Positions 1 to 5,821 of a stretch of 5,821 bases of DNA are shown in pieces. The stretch comes from Clostridia bacterium. GTDB lineage: Bacteria; Bacillota; Clostridia; Christensenellales; Borkfalkiaceae. The notes under the pieces are model-generated. The model saw only the letters and a program-made list of their open reading frames with translations. It was not told where the DNA came from and ran no database searches. Every line of letters begins with the position of its first letter. Position 1 is the first letter of the stretch. The translations under genes and the position numbers were made by a program. Where the stretch lies: positions 1-5,821 of the forward strand of contig JAFVOV010000085.1 of NCBI GenBank assembly GCA_017505675.1, read 5' to 3'.

Positions 1-459
1 ATGGATATAAACGCCCTTGCCCAAGCATCACCGGGCGCAATAGCGCTTAATACCGCAATGCTAGTAGGGTTAAAAGTTTGTGGCGTTTTAGGAATGCTCG
101 CAACTATGCTAGGTAGCATTATTCCGCCGTTTTTTGTTATAACCGGGCTTTATTACTTTTATGACGCAATTAAAAATTTTACCGTGGTTTCTTATATTAT
201 GGCTGGTATGCAGGCGGGTGTTTGCGGGGTTATAATAAGTTTGGTTATTGATATGTGGAATAGTACCATAAAACAAAAGAGCGTGTTTTCCGTGGTGATG
301 CTAGTTTTAAGTTTTGTGATTACTTTTTCGTTGCAATTTTTCTTTAATATAAGCGTGGTTATATACACCGTTATTTTGTCTGCAATTTTAGGCGTTGCAT
401 TTTCATATTTATCGTATTTTTACGAGCAGAAAAAGGCAAAGGGGGAAGATGAAAAATGA
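1..459 (+). CDS. Chromate transporter (CHR) family protein, first of a pair, 5'-truncated
   Basis: This is the C-terminal 152 residues of a short-chain CHR family membrane protein. The family takes up or exports chromate or related oxyanions by a secondary mechanism; the real substrate here is unknown. The segment around residues 6-30 (ALAQASPGAIALNTAMLVG, then KVCGVLG) matches the conserved core seen as TPGPFGLNSATYVG in the next gene. There that core lies about 53 residues from the start, so roughly 45-50 N-terminal residues, including the GGG motif, lie upstream of the window. The ATG at position 1 is therefore most likely an internal methionine. Hydrophobic segments are visible near residues 30-52, 63-84, 95-113 and 117-139, followed by a charged tail (EQKKAKGEDEK). 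The stop overlaps the next start (ATGA), which indicates translational coupling. The family call is firm; the substrate is not. Confidence 0.87.
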   Translation: MDINALAQASPGAIALNTAMLVGLKVCGVLGMLATMLGSIIPPFFVITGLYYFYDAIKNFTVVSYIMAGMQAGVCGVIISLVIDMWNSTIKQKSVFSVVMLVLSFVITFSLQFFFNISVVIYTVILSAILGVAFSYLSYFYEQKKAKGEDEK

Positions 460-1025
460 TTTATCTAAAACTCTTTTTAGCCTATCTGCAAATAGGTTTG
501 TTTTCTATCGGCGGTGGCCACGCGTCTATTCCCGTGGCTCAAAGCGTTGTGGTTGACGGGCAAGGCTGGCTAACTTTAGAAGAATTTACCGCAATGATAA
601 CTATATCTGAAATGACGCCCGGCCCGTTCGGCTTAAACAGCGCAACTTACGTGGGCATTAAAACGGCAGGCGTTTTAGGTGGGGTTATATCAACTTTTGC
701 GTTTTTAATACCGTCGTTTATTATTTGCACGGCTTTATTTTTACTCGTTAAAAAATTCAGAAACGGGCGCGCGGTAAACGGGCTTATGACGGGTATTCGC
801 CCCGCGGTATCAGGTCTTATATCTTCAGCGGGCGTATCAATAACTATTCTTGCGTTATTTGGCGCGAGTACGCTTTCAGAATTAAAAGTTGGTTTTAACT
901 TTAACCCTATAGCGCTTTTTATATGCGCGGTGGCGTTTATCGCAACGGGAAAAACTAAAATAAATCCTGTTTTTATAATACTTTTATCGGGAGTTTTAGG
1001 CGTTATACTTTACTCTATTTTTTAA
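456..1025 (+). CDS. Chromate transporter (CHR) family protein, second of a pair
   Basis: This is a complete 189-aa short-chain CHR protein, the usual size for single-domain members. Family motifs seen are GLFSIGGGHASIP at residues 14-26, W38 followed by the LEEF segment, and TPGPFGLNSATYVGIKTAG at 54-72. MTGIRPAVSGLI at 111-122 corresponds to the conserved GxRPAVxGLI region. About five or six hydrophobic segments are visible. The start is the ATG in the ATGA overlap with the preceding gene, with a purine-rich GGGGGAAG about 8 nt upstream. In Bacillota, short CHR proteins are commonly encoded as adjacent pairs thought to insert with opposite topology and act together, so a heteromer with the preceding product is inferred. 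The ion moved is not shown by the sequence; many gut homologues are annotated by family only and may carry other oxyanions. Confidence 0.92.
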   Translation: MIYLKLFLAYLQIGLFSIGGGHASIPVAQSVVVDGQGWLTLEEFTAMITISEMTPGPFGLNSATYVGIKTAGVLGGVISTFAFLIPSFIICTALFLLVKKFRNGRAVNGLMTGIRPAVSGLISSAGVSITILALFGASTLSELKVGFNFNPIALFICAVAFIATGKTKINPVFIILLSGVLGVILYSIF

Positions 1026-1047
1026 CGGTATAAAAATATTTTTTAAG

Positions 1048-1077
1048 CCTATAATAAAATCGTGATTTGATTATAGG
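1048..1077 (+). promoter_or_regulatory. Imperfect 30-nt palindrome over a possible -10 box and the ribosome binding site of the small gene
   Basis: Arms CCTATAAT (1048-1055) and ATTATAGG (1070-1077) are perfect 8-nt reverse complements. Inside them AAAT (1057-1060) pairs with ATTT (1065-1068) around the loop CGTG, leaving a single A/G mismatch. The left arm contains TATAAT (1050-1055), which could be a -10 box, although no good -35 lies 16-18 nt upstream. The right arm covers the first three bases of the AGGAGG ribosome binding site (1075-1080). It could be an operator, an RNA hairpin that masks the ribosome binding site, or the weak end of the CHR transcript. No U-tract follows, so a standard terminator is unlikely. 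The geometry is read directly; the role is inference. Confidence 0.5.
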
Positions 1078-1088
1078 AGGAATTTTTT

Positions 1089-1220
1089 ATGTCAAAGAAG
1101 AAAAAGAGTAAAGACAAAGTGGTTAAATTAACCGACGAACAATATAGCGCTTATATAATGGCGCTTAAAGACGAACGACCACCTGCAATAGTTCGTAAAA
1201 CGCAGGAATTAGAGAGTTGA
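1089..1220 (+). CDS. Small lysine-rich protein of unknown function (43 aa)
   Basis: I do not recognise this family. The reading frame encodes 43 residues: a basic head (MSKKKKSKDK), a middle VVKLTDEQYSAYIMALKDER that could form one amphipathic helix, and a polar tail PPAIVRKTQELES. It has no membrane segment, no signal peptide and no cysteines. Three things support translation: a full AGGAGG site (1075-1080) 8 nt before the ATG, codon use like the neighbours (GCG, CTT AAA, GAC GAA), and a hairpin terminator beginning 28 nt after the stop. It lies 63 nt after the second CHR gene, so it may be the last gene of that operon or have its own weak promoter at TATAAT 1050-1055. The basic head would suit contact with nucleic acid or the ribosome, but this is speculation. 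Confidence 0.72.
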   Translation: MSKKKKSKDKVVKLTDEQYSAYIMALKDERPPAIVRKTQELES

Positions 1221-1247
1221 CCTATATGTAATTCGTTGACAAATCAA

Positions 1248-1283
1248 AAAATTCTTCGGCTACGTCGGAGAATTTTATTTTAT
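1248..1283 (+). terminator. Rho-independent terminator after the small gene
   Basis: AAAATTCTTCGGC (1248-1260) and GTCGGAGAATTTT (1264-1276) pair over 13 positions around the loop TAC, then ATTTTATT follows. Two of the pairs are G-U wobbles, which form only in the + strand RNA; the opposite strand would have A/C mismatches. The element is therefore directional and ends the CHR/small-gene transcript before the next promoter. Confidence 0.85.
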
Positions 1284-1287
1284 TTAA

Positions 1288-1316
1288 TTGTGTTTTTCGT
1301 TTAATAATAGTATAAT
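1288..1316 (+). promoter_or_regulatory. Sigma-A type promoter of the GNAT-like gene
   Basis: A perfect -10 box TATAAT (1311-1316) lies 17 nt after TTGTGT (1288-1293), which matches the -35 consensus only in its first three bases. Transcription would begin near 1322-1324, leaving a leader of about 37 nt before ATG 1360. The promoter sits just after the upstream terminator, as expected for a new unit. It also argues against starting the protein at the TTG at 1288. Confidence 0.62.
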
Positions 1317-1359
1317 AGAAAAGAAGATTATTGATACAAAAGAGATTTTAGGTGAATCA

Positions 1360-2499
1360 ATGGTTGAGATAAAAGAAGTTAAAACTAAAAAACAAATGGC
1401 GCTTTTTGCAGAATATCCCGTTAAACTTTATAAGGATTGCCCGTATTACGTACCTTCGTTAAGAAGTGATGAAGTTAATACCTTTAATCCGAAAAAGAAC
1501 TTTAACTTAAAAGATAACGAATGTAAAGCATTTCTTTGTTATAAAGACGGTGAGTTGGTCGGCAGAATAGCGGGGCTTATTAATCGTACTGATAATCGCC
1601 TTACGGGTAAAAATTACGTTAGATTTTCGCGCTTTGAGTGTATTGACGATATTGAAGTTTTTAAAGCGCTTTTAGGCGCGGTTGAAAAGTTCGGTAAAGA
1701 TTACGGTATGGATATTATTCACGGTCCGTGGGGCTTTAACGATACCGATAGGGAAGGTATGCTAACCTACGGCTTTAATGAACGCGCAACTTATTCAACT
1801 AACTATTATTATCCGTATTTTTGTGAAAGAATGGTTGAACTTGGCTTTGAAGACGAATCAAAGTGGCTAGAGCGCAAATTCACTATTCCTAACGAGCCTT
1901 ACGAGAGGGTAATAAAGGTTGCTGAAAAAATTAAACAAAAATTAAAGGTGGTTGACGTTGCGGAAACAATGCCACTTAAACAAATTATAAAAAATTACGG
2001 TGTAAAACTTTTTAACACCTTAAACGAATCTTACGCGCACCTTGACGGGTACGTGCCTATAGAAGGAAAGGCTATAGATAACGTTTTAAGTCAGTTTGCA
2101 ACCATAGTTAATACACGGTACATAAGCGTTTTGGTTGACGAAGATGATGACGTTGCAGCGTTTGCTATAGTTTTGCCGTCCATTTGCAAACCGTTAATTA
2201 AAAATAAAGGTAAATTATTCCCAACGGGCTTTATAGGCGTTCTTACTGCAATCAAAAAGCCTAAAGAATTAGAAATGGCGCTTATCGGCGTTAAGCATAA
2301 ATATAAAAACACGGGTATAAATTCAATTTTAATGTCAAGGGTAATGAAGAATATTATTGACGACGGCATTGAACATATTGAATCTAACCCTATGCTGGAA
2401 ACTAATTTTAACATTCAACAGCAATGGAAATTTGCTGAAAATGAAGTCGTTAAAAAACGCCAAACTTATCGAAAGAAGATAGGTAGTTTAATAGAATAA
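1360..2499 (+). CDS. GNAT-fold acyltransferase-like protein (379 aa)
   Basis: The protein resembles a family of roughly 370-400 aa found in Clostridia and Bacteroidetes and usually labelled N-acetyltransferase or hypothetical. Family-like blocks are YPVKLYKDCPYYVPSLRSDE (19-38), the strand-turn YKDGELVGRIAGLINR (61-76), FECIDD (92-97), and GMDIIHGPWGFNDTDREGML (116-135). The last of these resembles the RGPxxxxxxDExGLL block of relatives. The C-terminal half also looks GNAT-like (ISVLVDEDDDVAAFAIVLP, 255-273; KHKYKNTGINSILMSRVMK, 312-330), so two GNAT-like halves are possible. Neither acyl donor nor substrate can be deduced. ATG 1360 is chosen because AGGTGA (1350-1355) lies 4 nt upstream. The in-frame TTG at 1288 would add 24 residues encoded across the promoter. 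The gene is a single unit with its own promoter and terminator. The fold call is fairly sure; the function is unknown. Confidence 0.82.
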   Translation: MVEIKEVKTKKQMALFAEYPVKLYKDCPYYVPSLRSDEVNTFNPKKNFNLKDNECKAFLCYKDGELVGRIAGLINRTDNRLTGKNYVRFSRFECIDDIEVFKALLGAVEKFGKDYGMDIIHGPWGFNDTDREGMLTYGFNERATYSTNYYYPYFCERMVELGFEDESKWLERKFTIPNEPYERVIKVAEKIKQKLKVVDVAETMPLKQIIKNYGVKLFNTLNESYAHLDGYVPIEGKAIDNVLSQFATIVNTRYISVLVDEDDDVAAFAIVLPSICKPLIKNKGKLFPTGFIGVLTAIKKPKELEMALIGVKHKYKNTGINSILMSRVMKNIIDDGIEHIESNPMLETNFNIQQQWKFAENEVVKKRQTYRKKIGSLIE

Positions 2500-2501
2500 T
2501 T

Positions 2502-2530
2502 AAAAAACGCGTAAAAACACGCGTTTTTTT
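2502..2530 (+). terminator. Rho-independent terminator after the GNAT-like gene
   Basis: AAAAAACGCGT (2502-2512) and ACGCGTTTTTT (2519-2529) are perfect 11-nt reverse complements around the loop AAAAAC. The GC core is short (ACGCGT), but the stem runs directly into T residues, and a second T-run follows at 2533-2538. It begins 2 nt after the stop. The A-tract on the other side could make it work in both directions. Confidence 0.9.
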
Positions 2531-2549
2531 GCTTTTTTAGGGTGTGGTA

Positions 2550-2578
2550 TTGACAATTTTTAATATTTTTGCTAAAAT
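2550..2578 (+). promoter_or_regulatory. Strong sigma-A promoter of the lipoprotein gene
   Basis: A perfect -35 box TTGACA (2550-2555) is followed after 17 nt by TAAAAT (2573-2578), which has one mismatch to TATAAT. TG at 2570-2571 gives an extended -10 (TGC before the box). Transcription should begin near 2585, giving a leader of about 25 nt. No operator repeat is evident. Confidence 0.85.
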
Positions 2579-2609
2579 AAAAAAGTTAAATAAAGGGGAC
2601 TGATAAATA

Positions 2610-3689
2610 ATGAAAAAAACTTTATCCGTTATGCTTGCAATTTTAACTTGTTTAACCGCTTTAACGCTTGTTTCTTGCGCAAAATGCAAGCACGTTTGGG
2701 ACGACGGTGTTGACGTTATAAAAGTTACTTGCAATGTGGACGGGTTAAAAACTTACACCTGTATTCATTGCGGGCAAAATGATTCTAGGGCTATACCTGC
2801 AACGGGGCATAATTTTTCTACTGAACTTTATAGTGATAACGGCTATCATTGGCAAGAATGTGCGTGCGGTGAAATAAAGGATAAAGAAGCGCATATTGAT
2901 AGTGACGGAAAGTGTTTTATTTGTAATCGTAAATTTTATACAGGTGGGTTAAATTATACGGAAATTGACGGCGGTGAAGCCTATGCCGTTTCAGGGTATA
3001 GCGGGGTTACTGAAAAGTGCGTGGTTATACCTGCAACGCATAGTGGTAAACCAGTTACTGAAATAGCAAAGGACGCATTTAAAGATAGTTACGGCTTAAT
3101 ATCTGTGGAAATCCCTGATAGCGTAACCACTATTAAAACGGGCGCTTTTGTAAATAGCGGTATAGTTAAACTAATTATCGGCGCGGGCGTAAAAACCGTT
3201 GAAAATAAGGCTTTTGAATATTGTATGAACTTAATTGAAGTTTTTAACAAGTCTAATCAGATTACCGTTAAGGTTGGCGGTGGCGAAGCGGGTGCGTACG
3301 CGCAAAACGTCTATACGAAATATAGCGGAAAAAGTTTTATAACGGTTACCGATAACGGCTATTATATTTATGAAGATATTGCAGGAAAAATGGTTATAGC
3401 GTATTCCGGTAATGAAATTGAACTTACCGTTCCTGACGGGGTGACTAAAATTCGTCAACTGACTTATTATAACGATACCATTAAAAGCGTCACTTTGCCT
3501 ATTAGCCTTAACCACATAAGTAGCGGAACGTTTAAGTATTTGAACGCGCTTGAAAGGGTGATTTTTTTAGATGCTGAAGGTTGGGTAACTGAAAACGAGC
3601 AAATTCCGTCAGAAAGTTTATTAGACCAAGTAACTGCAAAAGAATACTTAACTGAAACTTATTGGCGTAAGAACTGGATGAAAAATTAA
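2610..3689 (+). CDS. Secreted lipoprotein with Cys/His-rich repeats and BspA-type leucine-rich repeats
   Basis: Residues 1-22 form a lipoprotein signal peptide (KK head, hydrophobic core) ending in the lipobox LVSC with Cys23 as the lipidation site, so the mature protein should be anchored on the outer face of the membrane. Next comes a Cys/His-rich region. Its first repeat has C26-K-H28-V-W30, C41, C51-IH-C54 and ATGHNF near 64-69. The second has HW (80-81), C84-A-C86, H95 and C102-FI-C105; zinc binding is possible. From about 137 there are BspA-type (LRR_5) repeats: VVIPATHSGKPVTEIAKDAF, VEIPDSVTTIKTGAF, then a degenerate middle (about 210-265), and LTVPDGVTKI and VTLPISLNHISSGTF. The end YLTETYWRKNW resembles the tail of related gut Clostridia proteins. 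A role in surface binding or adhesion is inferred from the repeat class; the ligand is unknown. AAAGGGGA (2592-2599) is the ribosome binding site. Confidence 0.88.
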   Translation: MKKTLSVMLAILTCLTALTLVSCAKCKHVWDDGVDVIKVTCNVDGLKTYTCIHCGQNDSRAIPATGHNFSTELYSDNGYHWQECACGEIKDKEAHIDSDGKCFICNRKFYTGGLNYTEIDGGEAYAVSGYSGVTEKCVVIPATHSGKPVTEIAKDAFKDSYGLISVEIPDSVTTIKTGAFVNSGIVKLIIGAGVKTVENKAFEYCMNLIEVFNKSNQITVKVGGGEAGAYAQNVYTKYSGKSFITVTDNGYYIYEDIAGKMVIAYSGNEIELTVPDGVTKIRQLTYYNDTIKSVTLPISLNHISSGTFKYLNALERVIFLDAEGWVTENEQIPSESLLDQVTAKEYLTETYWRKNWMKN

Positions 3690-3696
3690 ATAATAT

Positions 3697-3727
3697 ATCG
3701 GGCGTAAAATTTTACGCCCGATTTTTT
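3697..3727 (+). terminator. Rho-independent terminator after the lipoprotein gene (perfect palindrome)
   Basis: ATCGGGCGTAAAA (3697-3709) and TTTTACGCCCGAT (3710-3722) form a perfect 26-nt palindrome. In RNA this folds into an 11-bp stem with loop AAUU and a GC-rich CGGGCG core, followed by six T residues (3722-3727). It begins 7 nt after the stop and separates the lipoprotein unit from asnS. Confidence 0.95.
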
Positions 3728-3780
3728 AGTAAATCGGGGAATTACGCTCTTAAAAAAGTAAAATTGTGCTGTTAAAATTC

Positions 3781-3809
3781 TTGAAAAAGTATTTTATATT
3801 TGTTATAAT
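3781..3809 (+). promoter_or_regulatory. Strong extended -10 promoter of the asnS-plsX unit
   Basis: TTGAAA (3781-3786, four of six matches plus TTGA in register) is followed after 17 nt by a perfect TATAAT (3804-3809), with TG at 3801-3802 forming an extended -10. Transcription would start near 3816, leaving a leader of about 34 nt. That is too short for a T-box, so there is no tRNA-sensing leader of the type common on synthetase genes in Bacillota. Confidence 0.85.
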
Positions 3810-3849
3810 ATATAAGTATAATTTTAAAAAGCGCAATGAAGGTGCAATT

Positions 3850-5241
3850 ATGAAAAGAACTGAACTTAAAAAAATTTTTAACTCCCCAGAAACGTTCGGC
3901 GGACAAACCATTACCGTATGTGGCTGGGCAAGAACCATTAGGGATAGTAAGTCCTTTGGTTTTATTGAACTAAACGACGGTTCGTATTTTAAGAACTGCC
4001 AAATAGTTTTTGATAGAAATAAAGTTGCTAATTATGATGAAATAGCAAAACAGAACGTTGGCGCTTGCCTTAAAGTTACGGGTACGCTCATTTTAACGCC
4101 GGAAAATAAACAGCCGTTTGAAATCAACGCTGATGCGGTTGAAGTTTTGGGGACTTCTGCTCCGGAATATCCCTTGCAGAAAAAACGCCACACTTTAGAG
4201 TTTTTGCGTACTATGCCGCATCTCCGTCCAAGAACTAACACTTTTAACGCTGTGTTTAAGATTAGAAGCGAAGCGGCTTTTGCTATCCACAGTTTCTTTA
4301 ACGAACGCGGTTTCGTTTACGTTCACACGCCTATTATTACGGGTAGTGACTGTGAAGGCGCAGGCGCAATGTTTCAAGTAACCACTTTAGACCTTGATAA
4401 TCTTCCTACCGAAAACGGTGGCGCAGATTATAAGCAAGACTTTTTTGGTAAAAAAGCAAGCCTCACCGTTTCCGGTCAACTTGACGTTGAAAATTTTGCT
4501 ATGGCATATTCTAACGTTTATACTTTCGGACCTACTTTTAGAGCCGAACACTCAAACACCGTTCGTCACGCGGCAGAATTTTGGATGATAGAGCCGGAAC
4601 TTGCTTTTGCAGACCTTTCTGACGATATGGATTGCGCTGAAGCAATGGTTAAATATATTATTGAACGTGTTATGAAAACTTGCGCTGAAGAAATTAACTT
4701 CCTTAACGCATTTGTAGATAAAGGTTTAATTGAAAGGCTTAATAACGTTAAGAATAACGAATTTAAGCGTTTAACTTATACCGAAGCAATAGAAATTTTA
4801 GAAAAGGTAAAAGACCGTTTCGACGCGCCCGTTTACTGGGGGTGCGACCTTCAGAGCGAACACGAAAGGTATATTACTGAAGAAGTTTTCAAAAAACCCG
4901 TTTTCCTTACCGATTATCCGAAGGAAATCAAAGCGTTCTATATGCGCCTTAACGACGACGGCAAAACGGTTGCCGCAAGCGACCTTTTAGTTCCCGGTAT
5001 AGGCGAACTTATCGGCGGTAGTCAAAGAGAAGAAAGAATGGCTCTTTTGGTTAAGAGAATGGAAGAATGCGGGCTTAATAAAGATGAATATAAATCTTAT
5101 CTTGACCTTCGTAAATACGGTGGGGTTATTCACTCTGGCTTTGGTTTAGGTTTTGAAAGAATGATTATGTATTTAACGGGCATTTCTAACATTCGTGACG
5201 TTCTACCTTTCCCAAGAACGGTTGGAACGCTTGAAAACTAA
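3850..5241 (+). CDS. asnS: Asparaginyl-tRNA synthetase
   Basis: This class IIb synthetase charges tRNA(Asn) with asparagine using ATP in the cytoplasm. The 463-aa length matches the usual bacterial enzyme of about 463-466 aa. An N-terminal OB-fold for anticodon binding is visible around 19-103 (TITVCGWARTIRDSKSFGFI, 20-39). The catalytic domain follows, with the characteristic DFFGKKASLTVSGQLDVENF (197-216). Motif 2 is FGPTFRAEHSNTVRHAAEFW (226-245), where FRAE positions ATP, followed by MIEPE. Motif 3 is GFGLGFERMIMYLTGISNIR (430-449), with the conserved arginine R437. The HAAEFWMIEPE form favours AsnRS over AspRS. ATG 3850 is preceded by AAGGTG (3839-3844) 5 nt upstream. The longer in-frame extension to 3766 crosses the promoter and is rejected. 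plsX follows 14 nt after the stop. No key residue appears to be missing. Confidence 0.97.
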   Translation: MKRTELKKIFNSPETFGGQTITVCGWARTIRDSKSFGFIELNDGSYFKNCQIVFDRNKVANYDEIAKQNVGACLKVTGTLILTPENKQPFEINADAVEVLGTSAPEYPLQKKRHTLEFLRTMPHLRPRTNTFNAVFKIRSEAAFAIHSFFNERGFVYVHTPIITGSDCEGAGAMFQVTTLDLDNLPTENGGADYKQDFFGKKASLTVSGQLDVENFAMAYSNVYTFGPTFRAEHSNTVRHAAEFWMIEPELAFADLSDDMDCAEAMVKYIIERVMKTCAEEINFLNAFVDKGLIERLNNVKNNEFKRLTYTEAIEILEKVKDRFDAPVYWGCDLQSEHERYITEEVFKKPVFLTDYPKEIKAFYMRLNDDGKTVAASDLLVPGIGELIGGSQREERMALLVKRMEECGLNKDEYKSYLDLRKYGGVIHSGFGLGFERMIMYLTGISNIRDVLPFPRTVGTLEN

Positions 5242-5255
5242 TAACGGAGTATATT

Positions 5256-5821
5256 ATGAATATTTTAATTGACGCATTCGGCGGGGATAATTCCCCTGAA
5301 GAAGTTATTGCGGGAACGGTTTTGGCGCTTAAAGAAAGAAATGATTTTAACGCCGTTTTAGTCGGTAAAGAAGAAGTTATAACTAAAATTTTAAGCGGAT
5401 ATGAATATGATAAAAACCGCGTTTCAATTTTGAACGCGCCAGACGTTATCACTTGCGAAGAAGAACCTACCGTTGCCGTTAGAAGAAAACCCGAAAGTTC
5501 TATATGCGTTGCGTTTAAGGAACTTAAAGAAAACCCAGACGCAAAGGCTTTCGTTTCGGCAGGCTCGACCGGTGCGGTACTCGTTGGCGCAACCTTAAAA
5601 CTCGGCAGAATAAAAGGCGTAAACCGCCCTGCGCTCTGTCCAATTATGCCTACCGTAATAGACGGAAAGAAGGTATTATTGCTCGACTCTGGCGCAAACG
5701 CAGATTGCAAGAGTATAAACTTGGTGCAGTTTGCTTTGATGGGTGCAGCGTACGCGGAAGCGCTCGGCGTCAAGAATCCAAAAGTCGCACTTCTTTCCAA
5801 CGGAACTGAAGACGAAAAGGG
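5256..5821 (+). CDS. plsX: Phosphate acyltransferase PlsX, 3'-truncated by the window end
   Basis: PlsX makes acyl-phosphate from acyl-ACP and phosphate; PlsY then uses it to acylate glycerol-3-phosphate, the first step of phospholipid synthesis. It acts in the cytosol at the membrane face. The frame is open from the ATG to the end, giving 188 of about 330-340 residues. Family motifs are DAFGGDNSPEEVIAG (6-20), EEEPTVAVRRKPESS (68-82), VSAGSTGAVL (100-109), GRIKGVNRPALCPIMPT (117-133), LLLDSGANADCK (141-152) and LVQFALMGAAYAEALGVKNP (156-175). Small departures from the common consensus are F for M in DAMGGD, S for N in SAGNTGA, and SNG where relatives have NIG; all are conservative. GGAG (5246-5249) lies 6 nt before the ATG. 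The 14-nt gap after asnS implies co-transcription. Confidence 0.95.
   Translation, partial: MNILIDAFGGDNSPEEVIAGTVLALKERNDFNAVLVGKEEVITKILSGYEYDKNRVSILNAPDVITCEEEPTVAVRRKPESSICVAFKELKENPDAKAFVSAGSTGAVLVGATLKLGRIKGVNRPALCPIMPTVIDGKKVLLLDSGANADCKSINLVQFALMGAAYAEALGVKNPKVALLSNGTEDEK

Noticed and set aside
1017..1046. Direct repeat ATTTTTTAA at 1017-1025 and 1038-1046
   Set aside because: It is a short, A/T-only sequence in an AT-rich spacer and is expected by chance.
1236..1241. TTGACA as a -35 box of another promoter
   Set aside because: The position 17 nt downstream reads GCTACG inside the terminator stem, with no -10 resemblance.
1288..1359. N-terminal extension of the GNAT-like protein from a TTG start
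   Set aside because: The extension is encoded across the -35 and -10 boxes (TATAAT 1311-1316), and the downstream ATG has a good AGGTGA site.
2537..2734. Minus-strand frame of 65 aa near the lipoprotein start
   Set aside because: It crosses the lipoprotein promoter and signal peptide region in reverse, with no ribosome binding site of note and no recognisable product.
3766..3849. N-terminal extension of asnS
   Set aside because: It would overlap the TTGAAA/TATAAT promoter and add a non-family hydrophobic stretch; ATG 3850 gives the normal 463-aa length with a good ribosome binding site.
5186..5800. Long 204-aa open frame on the minus strand
   Set aside because: It lies opposite the end of asnS and plsX, both of which have clear family motifs. 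It has no family resemblance and is a shadow frame.

Overview
This window looks like chromosomal DNA from a low-GC, gut-type member of the Clostridia (Bacillota). The evidence is purine-rich Shine-Dalgarno sites, sigma-A promoters with TTGACA-like and TATAAT boxes, strong hairpin/U-tract terminators, and a lipoprotein with Cys/His-rich repeats plus BspA-type leucine-rich repeats. That lipoprotein style recalls uncultured gut Clostridia such as Christensenellales, but the order-level placement is only an inference. All seven genes read on the + strand. I see no tRNA, rRNA, CRISPR array, insertion sequence or phage gene.

Layout. (1) 1-1025: two overlapping genes for short-chain chromate-transporter (CHR) family membrane proteins; the first is cut by the window start. 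(2) 1026-1283: a 43-residue, lysine-rich small protein with a near-perfect Shine-Dalgarno site and its own terminator. A near-palindrome lies over its possible -10 box and its ribosome binding site. (3) 1288-2529: a promoter, a 379-aa GNAT-fold acyltransferase-like protein and a terminator. (4) 2550-3727: a strong promoter, a 359-aa secreted lipoprotein and a terminator that is a perfect 26-nt palindrome. (5) 3781-5821: a strong extended -10 promoter drives asnS (asparaginyl-tRNA synthetase), followed 14 nt later by the 5' part of plsX (phosphate acyltransferase), which runs off the window end.

The genes form at least four transcription units with no obvious common pathway: anion transport, an unknown small protein, an unknown GNAT protein, a surface lipoprotein, and a housekeeping asnS-plsX operon. 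The two CHR proteins probably work together as a heteromer, and asnS and plsX are probably co-transcribed. Two start codons were placed downstream of the longest possible reading frame (ATG 1360 and ATG 3850), because the upstream extensions run through promoter sequence and the chosen ATGs carry good ribosome binding sites.

Most of the window is ordinary. The best candidate for something undescribed is the small gene at 1089-1220 with its hairpin-masked ribosome binding site.
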